Source: Acidimicrobiia bacterium | GTDB lineage: Bacteria > Actinomycetota > Acidimicrobiia > Acidimicrobiales > SZUA-35 | Assembly: GCA_029857855.1 (NCBI GenBank) | Contig: JAOUGG010000266.1 | Location: 1 to 5,235 of the forward strand | DNA: 5,235 nt | Direction of reading: 5' to 3' | Shown: piece by piece, positions 1-5,235 of the stretch | How the letters are laid out: every line of letters begins with the position of its first letter | Numbering within the stretch: position 1 is the stretch's first letter | Program-made: the position numbers and the translations under genes | Notes under the pieces: generated by a model | Database searches by the model: none | The model's input: the letters and a program-made list of their open reading frames with translations, nothing else | What the model was told of the DNA's origin: nothing

Positions 1-155
1 AGCGGGTCGAGCAGGCCGGTGACCGTGGCGGCGTCATGGACCGAGTTGTCTTCCGCTCCGAGTCGAGCCATTGGTTCAGCGTAGACGGCCCGTTCCCAAA
101 CCGTCATACGGGCTTCACCGAACCTCGATCGGACAACAGCACGAATGAGACTCAT
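1..155 (-). CDS. Possible hypothetical protein, N-terminal fragment (runs off left edge)
   Basis: The minus strand is open from an ATG at 155-153 to the window edge, giving 51 codons that begin MSLIRAVVRSRFGEARMTVW. An in-frame ATG at 107-105 (M17) is an alternative start. I do not recognise the family; the fragment is basic at the N-terminus and looks helical. It would be divergent from clpB with a 55-bp gap. Only a weak CAGG lies ahead of the first ATG. The same triplets read on the plus strand are also open, ending at a TGA at 162-164, and could be the tail of an upstream gene. By hand count, third positions over 63-164 are about 22/33 G/C on plus against 16/33 on minus, which mildly favours plus. 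The polar plus-strand tail looks less like real protein. Strand is therefore uncertain. Confidence 0.35.
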   Translation of the reverse strand, partial: MSLIRAVVRSRFGEARMTVWERAVYAEPMARLGAEDNSVHDAATVTGLLDP

Positions 156-156
156 G

Positions 157-174
157 AAACCTGATAACAGGATT
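157..174. repeat. Short imperfect inverted repeat in the clpB upstream region
   Basis: AAACCTG (157-163) faces CAGGATT (168-174) across a 4-base ATAA centre. Six of seven arm positions pair, and the CCTG/CAGG core is perfect. It overlaps the first bases of the clpB -35 box, so it could be an operator. It matches neither the HspR-type HAIR consensus (CTTGAGT-N7-ACTCAAG) nor the HrcA CIRCE element. A second small palindrome, ATGAGACTCAT, lies at 145-155. Both are short enough to arise by chance. Confidence 0.25.
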
Positions 175-201
175 GTCAAGTTTGGTCGGGTCGGATAGAA
201 T
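173..201 (+). promoter_or_regulatory. Sigma-70-type promoter of clpB, probably leaderless
   Basis: TTGTCA at 173-178 and TAGAAT at 196-201 each differ by one base from the TTGACA/TATAAT consensus and are separated by exactly 17 bp. The -10 box ends 9 bases before the clpB ATG at 211, so transcription should start at about 207-211, at or within a few bases of the start codon. No purine-rich ribosome binding site lies at a usable distance. A leaderless clpB transcript is inferred, an arrangement common in actinobacteria. No HAIR or CIRCE heat-shock operator is visible in 1-210. Confidence 0.6.
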
Positions 202-210
202 GGACGCACT

Positions 211-2748
211 ATGGCAGTAGATCCCAAGAAGTGGACCATCAAGACCAACGAAGCGGTCGCCGCAGCCATCGAACGAGCCGGCGCCGAATCGAATCCCGAA
301 GTAACCCCCGACCACCTGCTCTCGGCGCTGCTCGGCCAGGCCGAGGGCGTCGTGTTGCCCCTGCTCACCAAGGTCGAGCGGCCGGTCGCCGCACTCCGCA
401 AGGAGACCGAGGAGTCCCTCGCCAAGCTCCCCAAGGCCTACGGTACCGAACCCCGCCTTTCCCGTCAGACCAACCGCGTGCTCAACGAGGCCGACTCGGT
501 CCGGGCCGATCTGGGCGACGAGTACGTCTCCACCGAACATCTGCTCCTGGCGCTGGCCAATCCCGACATGGGTGGCGCCACTGCGGCTCGCATCAACCTG
601 ACCCGAGATGAACTGCTGGCCGCCCTGCAGGACGTGCGAGGCTCGCATCGGGTCACCAGCCAGAACCCCGAGGATCAGTTCCAGGCCCTCGAGAAGTACG
701 GCCGTGACCTCACTGAGGCGGCCCGAAGCGGAAAGCTCGATCCCGTGATCGGTCGCGACGACGAGATCCGCCGCGTCATCCAGGTCCTCAGCCGTCGAAC
801 CAAGAACAACCCGGTGCTCATCGGCGAACCGGGCGTCGGCAAGACCGCCATCGTCGAGGGCCTGGCCCAGCGTGTGGTCGAGGGCGACGTGCCCGAGTCG
901 CTGCGCAACCGTCGGGTCATCGCGCTCGACATCTCGGCCATGCTGGCCGGGGCCAAGTACCGGGGCGAGTTCGAGGAGCGGTTGAAGGCCGTGCTGAAGG
1001 AGATCACCGACGCCGAGGGCGAGGTCATCACCTTCATCGATGAGATGCACACCATCGTCGGCACCGGCGCCGGCGGCGATTCCGCCATGGACGCTTCCAA
1101 TATGATCAAGCCGATGCTCGCCCGGGGCGAGCTGCGCATGGTCGGTGCCACCACCCTGGATGAGTACCGCAAGTACGTCGAGAAGGACGCAGCCCTGGAG
1201 CGCCGCTTCCAGCAGGTGTTCGTCGGCGAGCCCTCGGTCGAGGATTCGATCGCGATCCTCCGCGGCCTGAAGGAGCGCTACGAGGTCCACCATGGTGTGC
1301 GCATCCAGGACTCGGCGATCATCGCCGCCGCCACCCTGTCGGACCGCTACGTGACCGGCCGGTTCCTGCCCGACAAGGCCATCGACTTGATGGACGAGGC
1401 CGCCTCCAAGCTGCGGATCGAGATCGATTCGCTGCCGACCGAGATCGACGTGGTCGAGCGCCGCATCGGTCAGCTGGAGATGGAGAAGCTGGCGCTGGCC
1501 AAGGAGTCGGACACGGCCTCACAGGAGCGTATGGCCGAGCTCGAATCCGAGCTGGCCGACCTCAAGGAACAGTCGGCCGCCATGAAGGCCCACTGGCAGA
1601 ACGAGAAGGATGCCATCGAGCGCATCCGGACCCTGAAGGAGCAGGCCGACAATCTGCACCGCCAGGCCGAACGGGAGGACGACCTCGGTCGCCGTTCCGA
1701 GATCATCTACGGCGAGCTGCCGACCGTCGAGCACGAGATCGAGGAGGCCTCCACCGCCCTGTCCGTGCTGCAGGCCGATCAGACCATGCTGAAGGAGGAG
1801 GTCGACGAGGAGGACATCGCCGAGGTGGTGTCGCGCTGGACCGGCGTTCCCGTCAGCCGCCTGATGGAGGGCGAGGCCCGCAAGCTGCTGCGCCTCGAAG
1901 ACGAGCTGCACAAGCGGGTCATCGGCCAGGACGCCGCCGTTTCCGCGGTGGCGGCCGCCATCCGGCGAAGCCGGGCCGGGCTGTCGGATCAGAACCGCCC
2001 GATCGGCACATTCCTGTTCCTCGGCCCCACCGGCGTCGGCAAGACCGAGCTGGCTCGGACTTTGGCCGACTTCCTGTTCGACGACGAGCGGGCCATGATC
2101 CGCATCGACATGTCGGAGTACATGGAGAAGCACACGGTCAGCCGTCTGATCGGTGCCCCTCCGGGCTACGTGGGCTACGACCAGGGTGGTCAGCTGACCG
2201 AAGCGGTGCGCCGCCGCCCCTATGCGGTGGTGCTGCTCGACGAGGTCGAGAAGGCCCATCCCGACGTGTTCAACGTGCTGTTGCAGTTGATGGATGATGG
2301 TCGACTCACCGACGGTCAGGGCCGCACGGTCGACTTCACCAACGTGGTGTTGATCATGACCTCGAACCTGCCCGTTGACCCGAAAGACTTCTTCCGTCCG
2401 GAGTTCATCAACCGGGTGGATGACATCGTCCGCTTCAGCGAACTCACCGAGGACGACCTGATCAAGATCGTCGACATCCAGCTAGAGCTGCTGGCCCGCC
2501 GCCTGGCCGATCGTCGCATCGCGATCGACGTCAGCGACGAGGCTCGCAAGCTGCTGGGCCGTCTCGGTTACGATCCGGCCTTCGGTGCCCGGCCGCTCAA
2601 GCGCACGGTGCAGAAGGAGATCGCCGACCGCTTGGCGCTGATGATCCTCGAAGGGGATCTGGGCGACGGTGACAAGGTGCTGATCGACGTCGGTGGTGAG
2701 GCCGGCGACGACGCCGAAGGGGCCGAATTCTCCTTCACCCGAGCCTGA
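211..2748 (+). CDS. clpB: ATP-dependent chaperone ClpB (Hsp100 disaggregase)
   Basis: This 845-aa protein is a hexameric cytosolic AAA+ disaggregase, which threads aggregated proteins through its pore in partnership with DnaK/DnaJ/GrpE. A Clp N-domain covers about residues 5-145. AAA module 1 has Walker A GEPGVGKT (205-212), pore-loop tyrosine Y250 in AKYRGEF, Walker B FIDE (275-278) and the ALERRF arginine finger (R331/R332). The middle coiled-coil domain spans about 400-525 and includes [12 protein letters not shown] module 2 has Walker A GPTGVGKT (605-612), pore loop GYVGY (652-656), Walker B LLDE (675-678), sensor-1 N719, arginine finger R735 in FINR and sensor-2 GARPLKR (792-798). Typical family length is about 855-870 aa. 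The deficit lies mainly between SNL (718-720) and FRPEFINR (from 728), where only PVDPKDF remains; E. coli ClpB, from memory, has about 28 residues there. All catalytic residues are present, so it is probably active. The middle domain separates it from ClpC and ClpA. The start is supported by the -10 box and by the typical N-terminus. Confidence 0.97.
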   Translation: MAVDPKKWTIKTNEAVAAAIERAGAESNPEVTPDHLLSALLGQAEGVVLPLLTKVERPVAALRKETEESLAKLPKAYGTEPRLSRQTNRVLNEADSVRADLGDEYVSTEHLLLALANPDMGGATAARINLTRDELLAALQDVRGSHRVTSQNPEDQFQALEKYGRDLTEAARSGKLDPVIGRDDEIRRVIQVLSRRTKNNPVLIGEPGVGKTAIVEGLAQRVVEGDVPESLRNRRVIALDISAMLAGAKYRGEFEERLKAVLKEITDAEGEVITFIDEMHTIVGTGAGGDSAMDASNMIKPMLARGELRMVGATTLDEYRKYVEKDAALERRFQQVFVGEPSVEDSIAILRGLKERYEVHHGVRIQDSAIIAAATLSDRYVTGRFLPDKAIDLMDEAASKLRIEIDSLPTEIDVVERRIGQLEMEKLALAKESDTASQERMAELESELADLKEQSAAMKAHWQNEKDAIERIRTLKEQADNLHRQAEREDDLGRRSEIIYGELPTVEHEIEEASTALSVLQADQTMLKEEVDEEDIAEVVSRWTGVPVSRLMEGEARKLLRLEDELHKRVIGQDAAVSAVAAAIRRSRAGLSDQNRPIGTFLFLGPTGVGKTELARTLADFLFDDERAMIRIDMSEYMEKHTVSRLIGAPPGYVGYDQGGQLTEAVRRRPYAVVLLDEVEKAHPDVFNVLLQLMDDGRLTDGQGRTVDFTNVVLIMTSNLPVDPKDFFRPEFINRVDDIVRFSELTEDDLIKIVDIQLELLARRLADRRIAIDVSDEARKLLGRLGYDPAFGARPLKRTVQKEIADRLALMILEGDLGDGDKVLIDVGGEAGDDAEGAEFSFTRA

Positions 2749-2803
2749 CACCGTACTCCTCCGTCGGCGGAACAGTTCCTCACCTGGGGGATGTCAGGGA
2801 GAG

Positions 2804-2821
2804 ATCGGGGTCATCCCCGAT
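2804..2821 (+). terminator. Perfect hairpin downstream of clpB
   Basis: ATCGGGG (2804-2810) and CCCCGAT (2815-2821) form a perfect 7-bp stem around a TCAT loop, 55 bases after the clpB stop. It is followed by TTCACG, not a T-run, so it is not a classical intrinsic terminator. It could be a weak or Rho-assisted terminator or attenuator, a structured 5' leader for the lipoprotein gene, or a protein-binding palindrome. It lies within the longer reading frame that starts at 2791, which argues mildly for a lipoprotein start after it. Confidence 0.35.
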
Positions 2822-2838
2822 TCACGAGCGGACATCGC

Positions 2839-2844
2839 GGGAGG
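2839..2844 (+). promoter_or_regulatory. Shine-Dalgarno sequence for the lipoprotein gene
   Basis: GGGAGG is the only strong anti-16S match upstream of the gene. It stands 3 bases before the ATG at 2848 and 12 before the ATG at 2857. Neither spacing is ideal, so it supports one of these two starts without deciding between them. The upstream ATG at 2791 has a run of five G directly against it with no spacer and is less likely. Confidence 0.5.
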
Positions 2845-2847
2845 ACG

Positions 2848-3594
2848 ATGGATGGCATGAGCTACTCAATCTCCCGCATCGCCCCACTCACCGCCGGCCT
2901 CGCCGTCACGGCCCTGGCGGTCGCCGCCTGCGACGTCGACCTCGGCTCCGACGCCGACAGCTACGACGGACCGACGGTCACCGAGTCGTTCGACATCGAT
3001 GAGTTCGATCACCTCGTTGTCGACGACACGTGGACCGTCTTCGTCACGGTCGGTCCGGAGGCGGGTCTCGACGTCGAGGTGGCCGAGGATCTCCTCGACG
3101 AGGTGCAGGTCGATAAGAGCGGCGACCGTCTCACTCTCTCGCTCGACGGGCCACGGTGGTTCTCCTCCCACCGTGGAACCCGCGAAGCTCACCTCACCAC
3201 TCCCAGCCTCAACGAACTCGATGTCGACGGGGCCGCCAGCGTGCAGATCGTCGGGCTTTCCGGCGACGAGCTCGATGTCGACCTCTCCGGCGCAGTGGAT
3301 GTCGATCTGGGTGAAGTCGAACTCCAACGGCTGAACGTCGGCTTGGAGGGGGCCTCCTCCATCTCCGGAAACGGCGCCGCCGAAATCGTCACGGTGAACG
3401 TCGCTGGTGCCTCCGTGGTGGACTTCTCGTCGATGACGATCGATGAGGCCGAGGTCGATGCGGCCGGCGCCTCGTCGCTGGATCTCGACGGCGCCGCCGT
3501 CGTCAGTGGTCGCCTGGCCGGAGCTTCTTCGGTTGACGTGGCCGAAGGCGCTTCGGTCTCGCTGCAGACCACCGGGCTGTCGTCGATCGACTAA
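2848..3594 (+). CDS. Secreted lipoprotein with DUF2807 / GIN-type adhesin-like domain
   Basis: The product is about 248 aa. A type II signal peptide has the hydrophobic stretch LTAGLAVTALAVAAC and a lipobox VAAC, with the acylated cysteine at residue 28 (codon 2929-2931), so the mature protein should sit on the outer face of the cytoplasmic membrane. An acidic linker follows. From about residue 53, FDHLVVDDTWTVFVTVG and the following beta-strands match the start of the DUF2807 (putative autotransporter adhesin head, GIN) family. From about residue 128 to the end there are seven turns of a repeat with a G-A-S-S-(hydrophobic)-D core spaced 18-20 residues apart, as expected of a stacked beta-solenoid. 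The function of the family is poorly known; a cell-surface or envelope role is inferred. Start choice: 2848 and 2857 share one RBS; 2857 gives a cleaner n-region without the Asp; 2791 is possible. The gene may be read through from clpB, as no clear promoter is seen in between. Confidence 0.85.
   Translation: MDGMSYSISRIAPLTAGLAVTALAVAACDVDLGSDADSYDGPTVTESFDIDEFDHLVVDDTWTVFVTVGPEAGLDVEVAEDLLDEVQVDKSGDRLTLSLDGPRWFSSHRGTREAHLTTPSLNELDVDGAASVQIVGLSGDELDVDLSGAVDVDLGEVELQRLNVGLEGASSISGNGAAEIVTVNVAGASVVDFSSMTIDEAEVDAAGASSLDLDGAAVVSGRLAGASSVDVAEGASVSLQTTGLSSID
3229..3591 (+). repeat. Degenerate protein-level repeat array (about 20-residue unit) in the lipoprotein
   Basis: The motif recurs as GAASV, GAVDV, GASSI, GASVV, GASSL, GASSV and GLSSI. 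Start-to-start spacings are 20, 20, 19, 20, 18 and 18 residues. The repeat is visible in protein but diverged in DNA, so it is an old structural repeat and not a recent tandem duplication. Each unit probably contributes one turn of a beta-helix-like fold. Confidence 0.7.
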
Positions 3595-3604
3595 TTGGCG
3601 TTCC

Positions 3605-3642
3605 GTGCTCACCGGTTCCGGGAAGCCGGATCCGGCGAGCAC
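3605..3642 (+). terminator. Long imperfect hairpin between the lipoprotein and YjbR-like genes
   Basis: The arms pair as GTGCTC/GAGCAC (3605-3610 with 3637-3642), then CCGG/CCGG (3612-3615 with 3632-3635), then TCCGG/CCGGA (3617-3621 with 3626-3630), around a GAAG loop. That is 15 pairs with two internal mismatches (A-C and T-T). It begins 10 bases after the lipoprotein stop. It is followed by AACTATCATT and not a T-tract, so it is terminator-like for a high-G+C genome but not canonical. By position it most likely ends the clpB-lipoprotein transcript. Confidence 0.6.
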
Positions 3643-3645
3643 AAC

Positions 3646-3651
3646 TATCAT
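3646..3651 (+). promoter_or_regulatory. -10 box of a probable leaderless promoter for the YjbR-like gene
   Basis: TATCAT differs by one base from TATAAT and ends 8 bases before the ATG at 3660. No Shine-Dalgarno sequence lies between. No -35 match is seen at 17-18 bp upstream, where the terminator-like hairpin sits; actinobacterial promoters often lack a clear -35. The geometry resembles that of clpB. Confidence 0.4.
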
Positions 3652-3659
3652 TGCGACCC

Positions 3660-4048
3660 ATGACCTACGACGAGGTGGCGGCCGCCGCCCTGGAGCTCCC
3701 GCACTCCGTCGAGGGCACCAGCTACGGCAACCGGGCGTGGAAGGTCAAGGGCAAGACGTTCGCCTGGGAACGTCCCTTCCGAAAGTCCGACCTGAAGCGA
3801 TTCGGTGACGAACCGGTACCGGACGGTCCGATCCTCGGGCTCGCAGTCGACGACCTGGAGGAGAAGGAGGTGATCCTGGCGCAAGGCCGACCGGGCTTCT
3901 TCACCATTGCGCACTTCGACGGCTACGCCGCAGTGCTCGTGCAGCTCGATGCGGCCGATGATGCCCAGCTGCGGGAGGCCTCGTCGACGCCTGGCTCTGC
4001 AAAGCTCCGGCGGCCCTGGCCCAGGCGTACCTCGACTCCGAGGCCTGA
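3660..4048 (+). pseudogene. MmcQ/YjbR-family protein, frame broken by an apparent 1-base deletion
   Basis: The first 107 codons carry the hallmarks of the small MmcQ/YjbR family (often annotated as DNA-binding, function not well established): MTYDEVAAAALELPHSVEGT, then SYGNRAWKVKGKTFA (21-35) and FFTIAHFDGYAAVLVQL (80-96). After GAG GCC (3975-3980) the frame-0 product becomes an arginine- and proline-rich tail. The adjacent frame gives VDAWLCKAPAALAQAYLDSEA and a TGA at 4046-4048, which is the C-terminus expected for this family. One extra C in the CC at 3979-3980 would restore a 129-aa protein, a normal family length, ending 19 bp from the convergent gene. Uncorrected, frame 0 stays open to a TGA at 4332-4334, deep in the opposite gene. 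No slippery heptamer is seen, so this is either a genuine indel or a sequencing/assembly error. The start is ATG 3660, next to the leaderless -10 box. Confidence 0.8.
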
Positions 4049-4067
4049 CCGCCGCAGCTATGGCCGT

Positions 4068-5235
4068 TCAGATGCCGACCGGGATGCGACGTCCGGCCAG
4101 GTGGCCCGCAAGGTGATCGGCCAGGTCGGCCGAGTCGGGGCCGACGCCGTCGAGGAAGCTCGACTTCCGGCGGCGCAGGAACGGCAGCCCCAGGATGTAC
4201 ATCCCTGGAAGGTTCATGACGCCGCCGTCGTGAACCACTGCGCCCTTGGCGTCGAGGACGGCCTCGGGCAGCCAGGGGTAGTTCGGTCGGAAGCCGGTGG
4301 CCCAGATCACCGTTGCGAACTCGCCGACCGGTGACATCAGAGGCGACTCGGGGATCACGATCGGATCCGGGCGGTTGGCCGCTTCGACCTCGGACGTCAG
4401 GCCCTTTCCCTCGACGAACTCGTCGATCTGGTCGAGAAGGCGACCCATTTTCAGATCGGCCGACGTGATGGCGTTGGCCAGTGAGCCGGAGAACTGCACA
4501 TGGGAGTCGGTGATCCCGGCTAGACGTCCGGCGAGCTGTACGCCGTTGCCGGCGAGGGTGTTGAGGTCGAGGTCGCGCTGTTCGGGTGAGCCGACCAGCT
4601 GCAGCGACGGAACCCGGCGGGCCCGGGCGATGTCGTCGACCCGTTTGTAGCCCTCGTCGAGCAGGCCGAGCGTGTCCATCCACCAGTGGATGTTCATGCC
4701 CCGGTAGGCGCGGGGCAGGCGGACGTGGTGACCGACGGCGAGCGTGACGTCGCGCCCGGCCCGGGCCAGCTCGTCGGCGATCTGGGCCCCGCTGGCCGAG
4801 GGGCCGACCACGAGAACCCGTCCCGGATCGATCTGATCGGGATTGCGGTAGTGGATCGGGGCGAGCTGTTGCACACCGGCCGGCAGGTTGTCTGCCAGCA
4901 GGGGAACGCGGGGAGTGCTGCAAGCACCGGTGGCCACGATCACCGACCGGCAACGCCAGGTGCCGGCCGCGGTGATGACGTCGTAGCGCTCGGGGCCGTC
5001 ACCGGTGCCGTTGCAGTCCAGCGGCTTCACGGCGGTGACGGTCACCCCCTCGACGATCGGGGCGTCGATGATACGGCGGTAGTGATCGAGGAAGGATGCG
5101 GTCTCGGCGGCGGTCATGTAGCCGTCGGGATCGTCACCGTTGTAGGCGAACCCGGGCAGGCGGGTCATCCAGTTGGGGGTCAGCAGCCGGAGTGAGTCCC
5201 ACCGCTCGGTCCGCCACGAGTTGCCGACCTCACCT
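4068..5235 (-). CDS. FAD/NAD(P)-dependent oxidoreductase, flavin monooxygenase-like (5' end outside window)
   Basis: The frame is open from the right edge (5234) to TGA at 4070-4068, giving 388 residues of the C-terminal part. The ATG at 5168 is internal, because the upstream codons read GEVGNSWRTERWDSLRLLTP, a conserved stretch of this family. The N-terminal FAD-binding GxGxxG motif must lie beyond the window. Visible features are the VIVATG segment (ATG codons 4934-4926), a second Rossmann fold VLVVGPSASGAQIADELA (GPSASG at 4805-4788) expected to bind NAD(P)H, ADLKMGRLLDQID in the substrate region, and VIWATGFRPNYPWLP (ATG at 4301-4293), which resembles the conserved ATG-x-x segment of flavin monooxygenases. 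The end, GLPFLRRRKSSFLDGVG, is also typical. It is related to COG2072 flavoproteins. The substrate cannot be told from sequence; oxygenation or oxidation of a small organic molecule is inferred. It is convergent to the YjbR-like gene. Confidence 0.9.
   Translation of the reverse strand, partial: GEVGNSWRTERWDSLRLLTPNWMTRLPGFAYNGDDPDGYMTAAETASFLDHYRRIIDAPIVEGVTVTAVKPLDCNGTGDGPERYDVITAAGTWRCRSVIVATGACSTPRVPLLADNLPAGVQQLAPIHYRNPDQIDPGRVLVVGPSASGAQIADELARAGRDVTLAVGHHVRLPRAYRGMNIHWWMDTLGLLDEGYKRVDDIARARRVPSLQLVGSPEQRDLDLNTLAGNGVQLAGRLAGITDSHVQFSGSLANAITSADLKMGRLLDQIDEFVEGKGLTSEVEAANRPDPIVIPESPLMSPVGEFATVIWATGFRPNYPWLPEAVLDAKGAVVHDGGVMNLPGMYILGLPFLRRRKSSFLDGVGPDSADLADHLAGHLAGRRIPVGI

Noticed and set aside
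634..636. Internal GTG start producing a short ClpB form lacking the N-domain, as known in E. coli
   Set aside because: A GTG occurs at residue 142 but has only a weak CAGGA-like sequence ahead of it, at too short a spacing. This is insufficient support.
115..1293. Long minus-strand open frame of 392 codons opposite the clpB 5' half
   Set aside because: It is an antisense shadow of clpB, whose plus-strand product has every expected ClpB motif. High-G+C coding sequence commonly leaves long open antisense frames. The minus product is not recognisable.
2866..3651. Minus-strand open frame of 261 codons opposite the lipoprotein gene
   Set aside because: The plus strand encodes a convincing lipobox and repeat domain. 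The antisense product is a compositional shadow with no recognisable motif.
3975..3986. Programmed -1 ribosomal frameshift in the YjbR-like gene
   Set aside because: No X-XXY-YYZ slippery heptamer or clear downstream stimulatory structure is visible, and the family is not known for recoding.
4049..4067. Bidirectional terminator between the convergent genes
   Set aside because: The 19-bp gap contains no inverted repeat or T-tract that I can see.
3981..4334. Frame-0 extension of the YjbR-like protein as a genuine C-terminal domain
   Set aside because: The extension is low-complexity, rich in Arg and Pro, and antisense to the oxidoreductase. The family's normal C-terminus is in the adjacent frame, so a frameshift explains it better.
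3901..4953. Minus-strand frame of 350 codons overlapping the oxidoreductase, very rich in Arg and Pro
   Set aside because: The composition is typical of an out-of-frame reading of high-G+C DNA. The neighbouring minus frame carries the Rossmann and flavin monooxygenase-like motifs.
5166..5168. ATG at 5168 as the start of the oxidoreductase
   Set aside because: The frame stays open to the window edge, and the upstream residues match the conserved SWRTERWDSLRL stretch of the family. The ATG is therefore an internal methionine.

Overview
The window comes from a high-G+C bacterium, most likely an actinobacterium. The grounds are strongly G/C-ending codons, actinobacterial-style -10 boxes placed just upstream of ATG codons with no Shine-Dalgarno sequence, and the flavoprotein family on the right. 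The ClpB variant may point to a less-studied actinobacterial class such as Acidimicrobiia, but that is inference. No plasmid, phage, CRISPR, insertion-sequence or RNA-gene signature is visible. It reads as ordinary chromosomal housekeeping and accessory sequence.

Layout. Positions 1-155 hold a possible divergent gene start on the minus strand, cut by the window edge and uncertain. Positions 156-210 are a short regulatory gap with a good -35/-10 promoter for the next gene. Positions 211-2748 encode a complete ClpB disaggregase on the plus strand, with both AAA+ modules and the coiled-coil middle domain. Its second module is shortened just before the arginine finger. About 100 bp further on, a plus-strand gene (about 2848-3594) encodes a secreted lipoprotein with a DUF2807/GIN-type repetitive beta domain. 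A long imperfect hairpin at 3605-3642 follows, then a -10 box and a short MmcQ/YjbR-family gene (3660-4048) whose frame is broken by an apparent one-base deletion near 3980. Convergent to it, and running off the right edge, is the C-terminal part of an FAD/NAD(P)-dependent oxidoreductase of the flavin monooxygenase-like group (4068-5235, minus strand).

How they relate. The genes do not form an obvious pathway. ClpB is a protein-quality-control ATPase that normally works with DnaK/DnaJ/GrpE, none of which are in the window. The lipoprotein could be read through from clpB or transcribed separately. The YjbR-like gene appears to have its own leaderless promoter behind a terminator-like hairpin. 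The oxidoreductase is an independent convergent unit. I see no new multi-gene system here. The points most worth a second look are the single-base frameshift, the ClpB D2 shortening, the two leaderless promoter arrangements, and the near-20-residue periodicity of the lipoprotein.
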